From Blattabacterium cuenoti (GTDB taxonomy: Bacteria; Bacteroidota; Bacteroidia; Flavobacteriales; Blattabacteriaceae), in the NCBI RefSeq assembly GCF_014251695.1, contig NZ_CP059195.1, positions 566,625 through 630,624 on the forward strand: a DNA stretch of 64,000 nt. Direction: 5' to 3'. The notes beneath the pieces were generated by a model. That model ran no database searches. It saw nothing but the letters and a program-made list of their open reading frames with translations, and was not told the DNA's origin. How positions within the stretch are numbered: the stretch's first letter is position 1; each line of letters opens with the position of its first letter. Position numbers and translations under genes: made by a program. Below are positions 10,923 to 21,522 of the stretch, one piece after another.

Positions 10923-12297
10923 GAATATATTTATTAATATCTACAATTTTTCCTTCAATAGCTACAATAGCTGCAGTCAAAGGACTAGCAAGTAAAGTAC
11001 GAGATCCTGGACCTTGTCTTCCTTCAAAATTTCGATTAGAAGTAGAAATACAATATTCTCCTGCAGGAATCTTATCCTCATTCATACCCAAACAGGCAGA
11101 ACATCCTGGTTGACGAAAATCAAATCCAGAAAATTTAAAAATCTTATCTAATCCTTCTTTTTTTACAAGTTTAACTACTTTATTTGATCCAGGTACGATC
11201 ATTACATTTACATGATTAGCTTTTTTTTTCCCTTTTATTACAGTAGCCACTAATCTTAAATCTTCTATTCTAGAATTTGTACAACTTCCTATAAAAATAT
11301 AATTAATCGTTTTTCCTATTAATGATTCTCCTAATGAAAATCCCATGTAATACAGAGATTTACGATATTTATTTAATTTAGGAATTTTTTCAGATATTTT
11401 GATTGACATTCCAGGATTTGTCCCATATGTTATCATAGGTTCAATATCTTCAGCATTAAAAACATGTTCTTTATCAAAGATAGTATTATCATCTGTTCTT
11501 AAAGATTTCCAATATTCTATAATTTTTTTCTCTTCAATTTTAAATTTTTTGAACCCCTTACATTTTTTAACATAATCAAAAGTTATTTGATCTGGAGCTA
11601 TTAATCCACCTTTTGCTCCCATTTCAATGCTCATATTACAAATAGTCATTCTCCCTTCCATACTCATTTTTTGAATGGTAGACCCCATATATTCTATAAA
11701 ATATCCAACTCCAGCATATACTCCTAATTTTGATATAATATATAAAATCACATCCTTAGGAGTAACTCCTTTTTTTAAACATCCATTTAATTGTATTTTC
11801 ATTTTTTTAGGTTTGGATAACAATAAACATTGACTAGCCATAACCATAGTCACTTGACTAGTTCCAATTCCAAAAGCTATACAACCAAAAGCTCCATGAG
11901 TAGAAGTGTGACTATCTCCACAAACTATTGTCATTCCAGGTAATGTATGACCTAATTCAGGTCCGATAACATGAACTATTCCATTATTTTTATTCCCTAA
12001 TCCATATAATGTAATTCCATATTTTTCACAATTATCTGTTAATAAATTTATTTGTTTTCTAGATAGAGGGTCTAAAATAGGTAAATGCTGATTAATTGTA
12101 GGGACGTTATGATCTACCGTAGCTATAATTTGATTTGGTCTAAAAATAGATAAATTTCTTTTTTTTAACTCTATAAAAGCTTGAGGACTTGTGACTTCAT
12201 GTATATAATGTCTATCTATATAAATAACATATATTTTATTTTCCAATTTTTTAATAATATGTGCGGACCAAATTTTATCAAATAATGATTTTGACAT
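10897..12297 (-). CDS. leuC: 3-isopropylmalate dehydratase large subunit
   Basis: LeuC is the aconitase-family Fe-S subunit that isomerises 2- to 3-isopropylmalate with LeuD. The 466 residues are normal length. The three cluster cysteines are visible in IGSCTNSRIEDL and GCSACLGMNED, and the catalytic/binding blocks VCGDSHTSTHGAFGCIAFG and SNRNFEGRQGPGSRTLLASP are intact. The cluster would come from the Suf system at 52-57 kb. It starts 2 bp after leuA ends. Confidence 0.96.
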   Translation of the reverse strand: MSKSLFDKIWSAHIIKKLENKIYVIYIDRHYIHEVTSPQAFIELKKRNLSIFRPNQIIATVDHNVPTINQHLPILDPLSRKQINLLTDNCEKYGITLYGLGNKNNGIVHVIGPELGHTLPGMTIVCGDSHTSTHGAFGCIAFGIGTSQVTMVMASQCLLLSKPKKMKIQLNGCLKKGVTPKDVILYIISKLGVYAGVGYFIEYMGSTIQKMSMEGRMTICNMSIEMGAKGGLIAPDQITFDYVKKCKGFKKFKIEEKKIIEYWKSLRTDDNTIFDKEHVFNAEDIEPMITYGTNPGMSIKISEKIPKLNKYRKSLYYMGFSLGESLIGKTINYIFIGSCTNSRIEDLRLVATVIKGKKKANHVNVMIVPGSNKVVKLVKKEGLDKIFKFSGFDFRQPGCSACLGMNEDKIPAGEYCISTSNRNFEGRQGPGSRTLLASPLTAAIVAIEGKIVDINKYIHEKIYDVN

Positions 12298-12299
12298 TT

Positions 12300-13523
12300 T
12301 TATAGAACATTTATTCTTAAACTATTATTATTCGTATTAGTATGCAATACTTTATTATTTTTTTTGTTATTAAAATTAGCTTTTTTTAAAATTATTTTTA
12401 ATTCCATATCAGTAATTTCTTTTTTTTCATCTGCATATTTTAAGAAAATAGAATAAACCAAATCTAAATAATTTTGGTTTAAAAAATAACCTAATTTCTT
12501 ATAACGAAATGCTAAAGCGGCTCTACCGCTTCTAGCTGTTAGAATTATTGAAGATTTATTTATTCCAACATCTTCTGGATTAATACTTTCATAAGTTTCC
12601 CTTTTTTTAATGACTCCATCTTGATGTATACCAGAAGAATGAGAAAAAGCGTTTACTCCTACTATAGCTTTATTAGCTTGTACTTTCATTCCCGTACATT
12701 CTGATACTAAATAACTTGTAGAATAAATCAATTTTGTATTGATATTTGTAAATAAATTCAAATGAGAATTTTGTTTAAAAATCATAACAATTTCTTCTAG
12801 AGAAGTGTTTCCAGCTCTTTCTCCAATCCCATTAATAGTGCACTCTACTTGTTCCGCTCCATTCATAACGCCAAATAATGAATTAGCAGTAGCCAATCCT
12901 AAATCATTATGACAGTGAGTCGATAATATAATTTTATGAATTCCTTTTACATTTTCTTTTAAAAAACGTATTTTTTTTCCGTATTCTTCTGGTAAACAAG
13001 CCCCTGTTGTATCAGGGATATTAATTACCGTAGCTCCATATTTAATTACATTTTCACAAATTTTTGATAAAAATTCATTTTCTGTACGTCCTGCATCTTC
13101 TGCATAAAATTCTACATCTTCAACAAACTTTTTTGCATATTTTACAGCAGAAATTGCTCTTTCTATAATTTTTTCTGGAGTGCTATTAAATTTATAACGA
13201 ATATGACAATTTGAAGTCCCTATTCCAGTGTGAATTCTCGGCCTTTTGGCATATTTTAATGCTAATCCCGCTATTTCTATATCCTTTTCTACAGCTCTAG
13301 ATAAGGCACATATTACTGTATTTGAAACCGATTTACAAATTTCTTTAACAGATTGATAATCTCCTGGACTTGAAATTGGAAATCCAGCTTCTATTACATC
13401 GACTCCCAAAAATTCCAATTTTTTAGCTATTTTTATTTTTTCTTTAGCATTTAATTGACATCCTGGAATCTGTTCTCCATCTCGTAAAGTTGTATCAAAA
13501 ATTTGTATTCTTTTTTTCCCCAT
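12300..13523 (-). CDS. leuA: 2-isopropylmalate synthase
   Basis: LeuA condenses 2-ketoisovalerate with acetyl-CoA, the committed step of leucine synthesis. The TIM-barrel signatures [15 protein letters not shown] (residues 7-21), [15 protein letters not shown] with metal-binding HxH, and [14 protein letters not shown] are intact. At 407 residues it is far shorter than the 500+ residue enzymes of enteric bacteria. After the linker region (HSSGIHQDG) it lacks room for the C-terminal leucine-binding regulatory domain, so leucine feedback is probably absent. First gene of leuACDB; a TAnnTTTG-like box lies about 20 bp upstream. Confidence 0.95.
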   Translation of the reverse strand: MGKKRIQIFDTTLRDGEQIPGCQLNAKEKIKIAKKLEFLGVDVIEAGFPISSPGDYQSVKEICKSVSNTVICALSRAVEKDIEIAGLALKYAKRPRIHTGIGTSNCHIRYKFNSTPEKIIERAISAVKYAKKFVEDVEFYAEDAGRTENEFLSKICENVIKYGATVINIPDTTGACLPEEYGKKIRFLKENVKGIHKIILSTHCHNDLGLATANSLFGVMNGAEQVECTINGIGERAGNTSLEEIVMIFKQNSHLNLFTNINTKLIYSTSYLVSECTGMKVQANKAIVGVNAFSHSSGIHQDGVIKKRETYESINPEDVGINKSSIILTARSGRAALAFRYKKLGYFLNQNYLDLVYSIFLKYADEKKEITDMELKIILKKANFNNKKNNKVLHTNTNNNSLRINVL

Positions 13524-13542
13524 ATCATTTTATTTTTTTTAT

Positions 13543-13550
13543 CAAAACTA
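13543..13550 (-). promoter_or_regulatory. possible -7 box for the leu operon
   Basis: The minus strand reads TAGTTTTG, matching TAnnTTTG, 19 bp before the leuA start codon. No convincing -33 TTG is visible. If real, the leader would be very short, leaving no room for a leader-peptide attenuator. Confidence 0.3.
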
Positions 13551-13580
13551 TTTTTAACAAAAAGAAAATAGAAATAAATT

Positions 13581-13673
13581 ATTATAAGACTTACAATGTC
13601 TAATTAGTAAAATTATTTTATATTATTCTATTAATCAAATAAAATATCATTATAATATTACAATGTCTAATTA
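13581..13673. repeat. direct repeat pair spanning a gene start
   Basis: The 16-mer TTACAATGTCTAATTA occurs exactly at 13591-13606 and 13658-13673, 67 bp apart. Each copy is preceded by ATTATAA (13581-13587 and 13649-13655). The second copy contains the start codon of the 528-residue gene at 13663. The first copy gives ATG TCT AAT TAG, so it encodes only Met-Ser-Asn before stopping. It may be a short tandem duplication of the gene start or a repeated regulatory site. Confidence 0.6.
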
Positions 13674-15249
13674 TAATAATAAATCAGATCATCTTTTTTT
13701 ATTAATTCAAACTTTATCAAAATCCGAAAAAAGAAATTTTAGACTTTATACAAATCGTATAAAAAAAAATAAATATGCGAAGTTCATGATACTATTCGAG
13801 ATCATGAATAAAATGAGTTTTTACAATAAACAAAAAATATTAAAAAATACTATTATAAAAAAAGAACAATTGTCTAACATAAAAGCTCATTTATATAAAC
13901 AAATTTTAATTAGTATAAAAAAATTACAGCATACAGAAGAAAATCATGACATACAAATACGTGAATATTTAGATTTTGCTAAAATTTTATACAATAAAGG
14001 CTTATATATACAAAGTTTAAAATTATTAGGAAAAGCAAAAATTATCGCAAGATCTTATGAATCTAATACCGTTCTATTAGAATTAGTAGAATTTGAAAAA
14101 ATGATAGAATCTCAACATATAACTAGAAGTCTTTATTCTAGATCGGGAGAATTATCCGCAGAATCCAAAGAATTAATTGAAAGAATTCAATGTAATAACG
14201 CATTATCTAGCCTTTCTTTAGAATTATATGGTTTATATTTAAAAGTAGGATATGTCAGAAACGAAAAAGATAAAATTTTTATAGAAACATATTTTCGTAC
14301 AAATATTCCAAAATTTGATATTGATAAACTTGGTTTTTACGAAAAGTTATTTTTATATCAAGCTCAAGTATGGTATCATTATATCCGACAAGATTTTGTA
14401 ATGTGCTATAGATCATCTTATAAATGGGTTGAATTATTTCAAAATTATACAAAAGCTAAAAAAATAGCCCCTATAAGTTATTTAAAAGGATATCATTATT
14501 TATTAGATACCTTATTTTATTTGAATCATTATTCAAAATTTATTCATGTATTTAAAAAATTTGAAAGAGAAGTAAAAAATGGAGAAATATTGATAAATGA
14601 GAATACTAAAATATTAATTTTTATGTATACATATACAAACCGTATAAATAAACATTATATGGAAGGAAGTTTTTCGGAAGGAGTGAAAAAAGTAATTCCA
14701 TCATTATTTATAGAATTGAATCAAATTTTTAATCGTTTAGATTCTCATTATATTATGGTTCTTTATTATAAAATTTCTTGTTTGTATTTTGGTAGTGGAG
14801 ATAATAAAAACGCTATACGGTATTTATCAAAGATTATAGAAAATAAAAAGAAAAATTTACGACAAGATTTACAATGTTTTGCGAGACTTTTATATTTAAT
14901 TGCTTGCTATGAAAGCGGATTAGATGAAAATATGGATCAAAAAATTCAATCCACATATAAATTTTTTATCCAAATGGATGATTGGTATATTGTGCAAAAA
15001 AAAATTATTCATTTTTTTCAAAATTTAGGAAATATATATCCACATCAAATTAAAAATCAATTTAAAAAATTGAGAGATAAATTAGTTAAATATTACGATC
15101 ATCCTTATGAAAAAAGAACCTTTCTATATTTAGATATTATTTCTTGGATAAATTCAAAAATAGAAAATAAATCTGTAGAATTAATTATAAAAGAAAAATT
15201 CATAAAAAATAATTTAAGTGAAAAAAAACAAAATTATTTAATTCAATAA
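13663..15249 (+). CDS. conserved hypothetical protein, helical-repeat type
   Basis: This 528-residue, Lys/Tyr-rich soluble protein has no signal peptide or membrane segment. Its opening (LLIQTLSKSEKRNFRLY) resembles a Bacteroidetes family of uncharacterised proteins of about 500 residues. The rest looks all-alpha, with TPR-like stretches such as YLDFAKILYNKGLYIQSLKLL and YKISCLYFGSGDNKNAIRYL, so a protein-binding scaffold is possible. Retention at full length in a reduced genome suggests a real role, but I cannot name it. It is divergent from leuA; its 3' end overlaps the next, convergent gene by 12 bp. Confidence 0.7.
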   Translation: MSNYNNKSDHLFLLIQTLSKSEKRNFRLYTNRIKKNKYAKFMILFEIMNKMSFYNKQKILKNTIIKKEQLSNIKAHLYKQILISIKKLQHTEENHDIQIREYLDFAKILYNKGLYIQSLKLLGKAKIIARSYESNTVLLELVEFEKMIESQHITRSLYSRSGELSAESKELIERIQCNNALSSLSLELYGLYLKVGYVRNEKDKIFIETYFRTNIPKFDIDKLGFYEKLFLYQAQVWYHYIRQDFVMCYRSSYKWVELFQNYTKAKKIAPISYLKGYHYLLDTLFYLNHYSKFIHVFKKFEREVKNGEILINENTKILIFMYTYTNRINKHYMEGSFSEGVKKVIPSLFIELNQIFNRLDSHYIMVLYYKISCLYFGSGDNKNAIRYLSKIIENKKKNLRQDLQCFARLLYLIACYESGLDENMDQKIQSTYKFFIQMDDWYIVQKKIIHFFQNLGNIYPHQIKNQFKKLRDKLVKYYDHPYEKRTFLYLDIISWINSKIENKSVELIIKEKFIKNNLSEKKQNYLIQ

Positions 15250-15603
15250 CAATATGACTTTAAAAAAAAGAATCATAAAATATGAAAAAATAAAATGAAT
15301 TAAAGCTTTAAATAATAAAGATAAATTTGAAAGAGCATTACAATCAATGATTGAACAAAAAAAAATAAAAATACTGAAAAATAATTTCATTATACTACAT
15401 AATATATAAATAGATGTAATGTTTTTATATTTATTTTTTACAAATAAATAGACAATAAAAAATAGACCATTTACAGGTAATAAAAAAACATATATTTTTA
15501 ATATAAAAGGAAAAACTGTTTTAAAACAAAGAGCGCTAAAAATGACATGAATTAAACTAAAAAAAAAAGTAAATAAATTATATATTGCAATTTTTTTAAT
15601 CAT
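15238..15603 (-). CDS. small four-helix membrane protein, function unknown
   Basis: This 121-residue, very hydrophobic protein shows about four predicted membrane helices (roughly residues 5-25, 30-55, 65-85, 95-118) joined by short Lys/Asn-rich loops such as VKNKYKNIT. The layout recalls small uncharacterised flavobacterial membrane proteins (DUF6168-like or AtpI-like), but I see no motif that proves it. It overlaps the preceding convergent gene by 12 bp and is divergent from tyrS, 34 bp away. Confidence 0.55.
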   Translation of the reverse strand: MIKKIAIYNLFTFFFSLIHVIFSALCFKTVFPFILKIYVFLLPVNGLFFIVYLFVKNKYKNITSIYILCSIMKLFFSIFIFFCSIIDCNALSNLSLLFKALIHFIFSYFMILFFKVILLLN

Positions 15604-15637
15604 AATCGGATAAGCTAAAATTATTATTATTTCTTAT

Positions 15638-16912
15638 ATGCAAAACATTATTGATGAACTCTCATGGAGAGGTTTAATTAAAAACAAAGTTCCTGGTATA
15701 GAAAATAAATTAAAAAAACCTATAACCATGTATATAGGTTTTGATCCAACATCTAATTCTTTGCACATAGGAAGTCTTTTACCTATTATTTTATTAATTC
15801 ATTTTCAAAAAAAGGGACATAAATCTTTAGCATTAATTGGTGGAGCAACAGGTTTTATAGGAGATCCTTCCGAAAAAGAAGATAAAAGAATCTTTTTAAG
15901 TCAAGAAATTTTGCAAAATAATACGGAATCTATAAAAAATCAAATATTAAGACTTTTGAATTTTTATTCAGAGAAAATAGAATTATTAAATAACTTAGAT
16001 TGGATTCAAAATATTTATTTTTTATATTTTATTCGTGAAATAGGGAACCATTTTACTGTAAATCACATGATATCTAAAGATTCTGTAAAAAAAAGAATTA
16101 ATAATAAGAAAAACGGAATATCCTTTACTGAATTTTCTTACTCTCTTATACAAGGATATGATTTTTTGTATTTAAATAAAATAAAAAATTGCCAATTGCA
16201 AGTTGGAGGATCTGATCAATGGGGAAATATTACGACAGGTATAGAATTAATTCGAAAAAAAACAGGAAAAAAAGCGTATGGAATTACTTTTCCTTTAATC
16301 GTAAAATCTAATGGAATGAAATTTGGTAAAAGTGAAAAAGAAGAAAATATATGGTTGGATGAAAAAAAAACATCTCCATACAAATTTTATCAATTTTGGA
16401 TGAATATTTCTGATTTAGAAATTGAAAAATATATAAAAATATATACTTTTTTTTCTAAAGATAAAATTGAAAATTTAATTTTAGAACATAGAAAATGTCC
16501 AAATAAAAGATTGTTACAGAGAAAATTAGCTAATGAAATAACTGAATGGGTTCATGGAAATAAAATTTCAAAAAAGATGATAGAAATCACGAATATATTA
16601 TTTGAAAAAAAAAATAATCCTTTTCAATTATTGGATGAAAAAACTTTTATTTCTATATACAATTATATACCACATATGATTTTATCTTATGATGACTTTA
16701 AAAAAGGAATTTTTTTATTAGATATTTTAAAAAAAAGTGGGTTTTTCTCTTCTAAAAGTGAAGCAAATCGTGCTTTAAAAGCAAATTCAATTCACTTAAA
16801 TAAAATTCTTGTAAAAGAAAATATTCTGATAAATAAAGAAAATATGATAGGAAAAAAATATCTTTTGTTCCAATTTGGAAAAAAAGAATTTTTTATTATA
16901 AAAATTGAATGA
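15638..16912 (+). CDS. tyrS: tyrosyl-tRNA synthetase
   Basis: Class I synthetase that charges tRNA-Tyr. At 424 residues it is the standard bacterial TyrRS length. The HIGH-type motif is HIGS (43-46), the tyrosine-pocket region includes GFDPTSNSLHIGSL and QVGGSDQWGNI, and the KMSKS-type loop is KFGKSE (about 228). A C-terminal S4 RNA-binding domain begins near GFFSSKSEANRALK. The end lies 2 bp from the remnant of era on the other strand. Confidence 0.96.
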   Translation: MQNIIDELSWRGLIKNKVPGIENKLKKPITMYIGFDPTSNSLHIGSLLPIILLIHFQKKGHKSLALIGGATGFIGDPSEKEDKRIFLSQEILQNNTESIKNQILRLLNFYSEKIELLNNLDWIQNIYFLYFIREIGNHFTVNHMISKDSVKKRINNKKNGISFTEFSYSLIQGYDFLYLNKIKNCQLQVGGSDQWGNITTGIELIRKKTGKKAYGITFPLIVKSNGMKFGKSEKEENIWLDEKKTSPYKFYQFWMNISDLEIEKYIKIYTFFSKDKIENLILEHRKCPNKRLLQRKLANEITEWVHGNKISKKMIEITNILFEKKNNPFQLLDEKTFISIYNYIPHMILSYDDFKKGIFLLDILKKSGFFSSKSEANRALKANSIHLNKILVKENILINKENMIGKKYLLFQFGKKEFFIIKIE

Positions 16913-16914
16913 AT

Positions 16915-17673
16915 TTAATATCCAAACTCTTTTAATTTTTTATAATCATATTTGAGATGTCCTTTCTACATATATATATGATAGTATATATACTATAAAA
17001 GTATTTTTTTTAAAAAATTTAGTATGTATTTTTACGGAATAAGGAATTTCTTTTTTATATAAAAAAAATATTTTTTACCTAATTATTTCATTTACAAAAA
17101 AACGTTCAGGTCTATTCCTTAAATAATCTTTTGGATAATAAGGTGTATGTTCAGATAATAAAGATATAATTTTATTCATTAATAAATATTGATTTATTTT
17201 TTTTAATGCAGATATTGGTAATATTAAGGAAGATATTTATGCCAATAGTTAATGGTATAATATAATGTACTTTTTATAAATTATGTACCTATTTTATCTA
17301 TTTTATTAATTAATATGATAATAGGAACATTTTTTTTTAATATAATTAAATATTGAAACATATTCCAATTTTCCTATTTCTGTAGTGAGTAAAATAATAT
17401 CTGCATCTTCTAATGATTTTTTTACATTCTGAATATTGCATCATAATTTTTTGCATGGGATAAATAGGATCAATCATTTATTCCAGGAGTATAAGAAAAT
17501 ATAATCTGATAATTATATTTATCAATAATTCCTAATATTCTATGACGAGTGGTTTGTGGTTTTTTTGTTATTATAGAAAACTTTTCTCCCACTAGGGAAT
17601 TCATTAAGGTAGATTCCCCAACATGAGGATATCCTATGATATTAATAATAATAAAACCGGATTTATGAATCAC
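16915..17673 (-). pseudogene. era: era GTPase pseudogene
   Basis: Minus-strand remains of Era, the GTPase that helps mature 16S rRNA and the 30S subunit, follow the expected order but in different frames. 17673-17470 encodes the N-terminus ([20 protein letters not shown]) with the P-loop changed from GKS to GES and DTPG changed to YTPG, ending at TGA 17472-17470. Then come DPIYPMQKIMMQ and LEDADIILL in shifted frames, VPIIILINKIDKIGT (NKID kept) ending at TAA 17283-17281, and RNRPERFFVNEIIR followed by an in-frame TAA at 17077-17075, then KEIPYSVK and YVERTSQ. The KH domain is missing; KKLKEFGY and a stop at 16917-16915 match the Era C-terminus. No intact gene occupies this stretch of about 800 bp. 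Confidence 0.9.
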
Positions 17674-17708
17674 TTATTATAATTTTAAATATTAATATTG
17701 TCAATTTT

Positions 17709-20309
17709 TTATGATTGTCTAAATACAATTCCTTGTTCTTTAAAAAAATCTATTAAGATTCTCTGATTTTTTTGTATTTTTCCTTGTATTATTTCTTTGG
17801 ATAGATTATTTAAAATATCATGTTGAATCACTCTTTTTAAAGGACGAGCTCCAAAATGAGGATCGTATCCTTTTTCAGATAAATATTCTATAGCTTCATT
17901 AGTAGATTCTATATAAATATTTTTCTTATTATATAATAAATTTCCTAATTTTTTCATTTGTAATTTTACAATATCTTTGATCTCTTTTCTAGAAAGAGGT
18001 TTAAACAAAATAATTTCATCTATCCGGTTAATAAATTCAGGTCTAACAACATTTTTTAACAAATCTATTAAAGTTTTTTTTGTTGCCTCCATTCTGTTAT
18101 AAGAAATTTCTTGATCAAAATTTTCCTGTATAATATCTGATCCAATATTGGAAGTCATAATAATAATTGTATTTGTAAAATTTACCGTTCTTCCTTTATT
18201 ATCAGTTAATCTTCCATCATCTAAAATTTGTAAAAGAATGTTTAATACATCTGAATGAGCTTTTTCTATTTCATCTAATAAAATCACACTATAAGGACGT
18301 CTACGTATAGCTTCTGTTAATTGTCCACTTTCATCGTACCCTATATATCCAGGAGGAGCACCTATAAATCTACTGATAGAATGACGTTCTTGATATTCAC
18401 TCATATCTATCCGAACCATATTATTCTCATCATCAAATAAATATTCTGCTAAAGTTTTAGCTAATTCTGTTTTTCCCACTCCTGTACTCCCCATAAAAAG
18501 AAAAGATCCTATCGGTTTTTTTTCGTCTTGTAATCCAGCTCTAGAACGTCGGATAGCATCTGCTATAGATTGAATAGCTTCATTTTGTCCTATCACTCTT
18601 CTATGTAACTCTTTTTCCAAAAATAATAATTTTTCTCTTTCACTTTGTAACATTTTAGTAACCGGAATTCCAGTCCATTTAGATACTACTTGAGCTATAT
18701 TTTCTTTATAAACTTCTTCTTGTATCATTTTTTTCCCCTTATCTTCTTGTTTTTTTAATTCGTTTTCCAACGCTTTAACTTTGTTTTCTTTTTCTTTTAT
18801 TTTCCCATATCTTAATTCTGCCACTTTTCCATAATTTCCTGACCTTTCTGCTTGCTCAGCTTCAAATTTATAATTCTCTATTTTATCTTTAGCTTTTTGT
18901 ATCCCTTCAACTAAATCTTTTTCATTTTGCCACTGTGTTTGTAATTGCATTCTTTCTTCATTTAATTGATATAATTCTTTTTTTAAAGGAATTAATTGTT
19001 TTTCATCATTTTCTCTTTTTAAAGCTTCTATTTGTATTTCCATATGCATAATTTTTCTATGTAATATATCTAATTTTTCTGGTTTTGAATTTATTTCCAT
19101 TCTTAATTTAGAAGCCGCTTCATCTACAAGGTCTATAGCTTTATCTGGTAAAAAACGTTCATTAATATAACGTTTAGACAATTCTATAGCAGCTATAATA
19201 GATTCATCTTTTATTCTTACTTTATGATGACTTTCATATTTTTCTTTAATTCCACGTAATATAGATATTGCATCGTTGATAGAAGGTTCATTTACGTATA
19301 CCTGTTGAAATCTTCTTTCTAAAGCTTTGTCTATTCTGAAGTATTTTTGATATTCATTTAAAGTTGTAGCTCCTATAGCTCTAAGTTCTCCTCTAGCTAA
19401 TGCTGGTTTTAAAATATTTGCGGCATCCATAGACCCTTCTCCTCCTCCTGCACCAACTAGTGTATGAATTTCATCAATAAATAAAATAATTTCTCCATCA
19501 GAAAATGTAACGTCTTTGACTACAGCTTTAAGACGTTCTTCAAATTCTCCTTTATACTTAGCCCCTGCAATAAGAGAAGCCATGTCTAAAGAAAATATTT
19601 GTTTATTTTTTAAATTATCCGGAATATCTCCACTAATAATACGATGAGCTAACCCTTCAGCTATAGCTGTTTTTCCTACACCAGCTTCTCCAATTAATAT
19701 TGGATTATTCTTTGTTCTTCTAGATAAAATTTGTAAAACTCTACGTATTTCTTCATCACGTCCAATCACAGGATCCAATTTTCCTTCATAGGCCCATTCA
19801 TTAAGGTTTTTTGCATATTTATACAAAGCATTATAAATATTTTCTGTAGTAGGATAAATGACTTTTCCGTTTTTTTTTCTTATTTCTTCAACAACTTCTT
19901 TTATCTTTTTTTCTGTTATTTTTTGATCTCGCAATAATTGCGAAGTATCATCAAAACTCATAAAAATTCCATAAAAAATATGTTCTATAGAAATAAATTC
20001 ATCTTTTAATGTATTGGCATAATTTTCTGAAATATTTAACATTTTTGTAACATATGAACTGAAATGTTGAATCAAAGGTCTACTAAGTATTTTAGGATAA
20101 GAGGAAATGATACGATCTAATCCAATAATTATGGATTGCGAATTTATTTTTAACTTTTTTAAAATAAAGTGGATTATATTTTCTTCAATTTTTAAGATAG
20201 ATTTTAAAATATGTGCATTTTCAATAGATTGTTGACTATTTTTTAATGCAATATGTTGTGCTTCTTGTATAACTTCCTGTGATTTAATCGTAAACTTATT
20301 ATAATTCAT
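17709..20309 (-). CDS. clpB: ClpB disaggregase
   Basis: Hexameric AAA+ chaperone that, with DnaK, pulls apart protein aggregates. The 866 residues include the N-terminal Clp repeat domain ([14 protein letters not shown]), the first ATPase with [15 protein letters not shown], a long coiled-coil middle domain rich in Lys/Glu/Gln, and the second ATPase with [20 protein letters not shown] and [13 protein letters not shown] chose Met 20309 (MNYNKFTIK), rejecting a 19-residue hydrophobic extension. High chaperone demand is common in endosymbionts. The gene is monocistronic and divergent from prfB. Confidence 0.96.
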   Translation of the reverse strand: MNYNKFTIKSQEVIQEAQHIALKNSQQSIENAHILKSILKIEENIIHFILKKLKINSQSIIIGLDRIISSYPKILSRPLIQHFSSYVTKMLNISENYANTLKDEFISIEHIFYGIFMSFDDTSQLLRDQKITEKKIKEVVEEIRKKNGKVIYPTTENIYNALYKYAKNLNEWAYEGKLDPVIGRDEEIRRVLQILSRRTKNNPILIGEAGVGKTAIAEGLAHRIISGDIPDNLKNKQIFSLDMASLIAGAKYKGEFEERLKAVVKDVTFSDGEIILFIDEIHTLVGAGGGEGSMDAANILKPALARGELRAIGATTLNEYQKYFRIDKALERRFQQVYVNEPSINDAISILRGIKEKYESHHKVRIKDESIIAAIELSKRYINERFLPDKAIDLVDEAASKLRMEINSKPEKLDILHRKIMHMEIQIEALKRENDEKQLIPLKKELYQLNEERMQLQTQWQNEKDLVEGIQKAKDKIENYKFEAEQAERSGNYGKVAELRYGKIKEKENKVKALENELKKQEDKGKKMIQEEVYKENIAQVVSKWTGIPVTKMLQSEREKLLFLEKELHRRVIGQNEAIQSIADAIRRSRAGLQDEKKPIGSFLFMGSTGVGKTELAKTLAEYLFDDENNMVRIDMSEYQERHSISRFIGAPPGYIGYDESGQLTEAIRRRPYSVILLDEIEKAHSDVLNILLQILDDGRLTDNKGRTVNFTNTIIIMTSNIGSDIIQENFDQEISYNRMEATKKTLIDLLKNVVRPEFINRIDEIILFKPLSRKEIKDIVKLQMKKLGNLLYNKKNIYIESTNEAIEYLSEKGYDPHFGARPLKRVIQHDILNNLSKEIIQGKIQKNQRILIDFFKEQGIVFRQS

Positions 20310-20408
20310 ATAAATGTAAAAATGAAGTTCATATTTTATAATATAAAAAAAATTTGTGATCAGCATAGTTGTAAAAACTAATTATCTCAAAATATTTATT
20401 TTCGCAAT

Positions 20409-21503
20409 ATGACAAAAAAAGAAGAGATACAATCTATTTCAGAAAGAATTCATAAAGTTTATGATATTTTAAAAATTGATAAAATAAAGGAATATATAAC
20501 AAAAGAACAAGAAAATATATCAAATCCTAATTTTTGGAAAAATTCCAAAAAATCTAAAAATTTTATAAAATACATACATGATATGAAAAAATGCATAAAA
20601 GATTTTACGGAATTAAAAAACGCTTTTGAAGAATTAGAAATAATATTTTCTTTTTCAAAAGAAGAAAATATAGAAAAAGAATTTGAAATTCAATTATATA
20701 AAACTAAAAAATTACTTTCAAATATAGAATTCAAAAATATTCTTTCAGAAAAAGAAGATACTTTTAATGCTATATTACAAATCTCATCTGGAGCAGGAGG
20801 AACTGAAAGTTGTGATTGGACTTCCATGTTAATGAGAATGTATTACATGTGGGCTGAAAAAAAGAATTTTTCAGTGAAAAGAATTCATCATATATCTGGA
20901 GATATTACTGGGATTAAATCTGTTACTTTAGAGATCGATGGACTTTATGCTTTCGGATATTTGAAAGGAGAAAACGGAGTACATAGATTGATCCGTATAT
21001 CTCCGTTTGATAGTAATTCAAAACGTCATACTTCTTTTTCTTCTGTATATGTTTATCCTATGATCAATGATCATATTAATGTAGATATTAAAATGTCGGA
21101 TATACAATGGGAAACTTTTCGTTCTAGTGGAGCAGGAGGACAAAATGTCAATAAAGTAGAAACAGGAGTAAGATTACGTCATAATCCTACAGGAATTACT
21201 ATAGAAAATACAGAATTTCGTTCTCAAACACAAAACAGGAAAAAAGCTATACAATTATTGAAATCTAGATTATTTGAAATAGAGATCATTAAAAAAAATG
21301 ATAAAAAAGAAAGAATAGAATCCCAAAAAAAAAAAATAGAATGGGGTTCTCAAATTCGAAATTATATTATGCATCCTTACAAATTAGTAAAAGATTTAAG
21401 AACTGGTTATGAAACTACACAAATTCAATCTGTCATGGACGGAGAAATAGATATTTTTTTAAAACAATTTTTATATAATACAGGAAATAAAAATACAAAT
21501 TAA
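20409..21503 (+). CDS. prfB: peptide chain release factor 2
   Basis: RF2 ends translation at UAA and UGA. The 364-residue frame carries the codon-reading SPF tripeptide in [15 protein letters not shown] (about 197) and the catalytic GGQ in [15 protein letters not shown] (about 244). The reading frame is continuous from the start, with no in-frame UGA or CUUUGA slip site in the first 30 codons, so the autoregulatory +1 frameshift known from E. coli prfB is absent. An 11-A run lies at 21325-21335. It heads the plus-strand run prfB-speA-speB-cmk-fabG-menD. Confidence 0.95.
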   Translation: MTKKEEIQSISERIHKVYDILKIDKIKEYITKEQENISNPNFWKNSKKSKNFIKYIHDMKKCIKDFTELKNAFEELEIIFSFSKEENIEKEFEIQLYKTKKLLSNIEFKNILSEKEDTFNAILQISSGAGGTESCDWTSMLMRMYYMWAEKKNFSVKRIHHISGDITGIKSVTLEIDGLYAFGYLKGENGVHRLIRISPFDSNSKRHTSFSSVYVYPMINDHINVDIKMSDIQWETFRSSGAGGQNVNKVETGVRLRHNPTGITIENTEFRSQTQNRKKAIQLLKSRLFEIEIIKKNDKKERIESQKKKIEWGSQIRNYIMHPYKLVKDLRTGYETTQIQSVMDGEIDIFLKQFLYNTGNKNTN

Positions 21504-21522
21504 TTTTTTATATTTTATTTCA

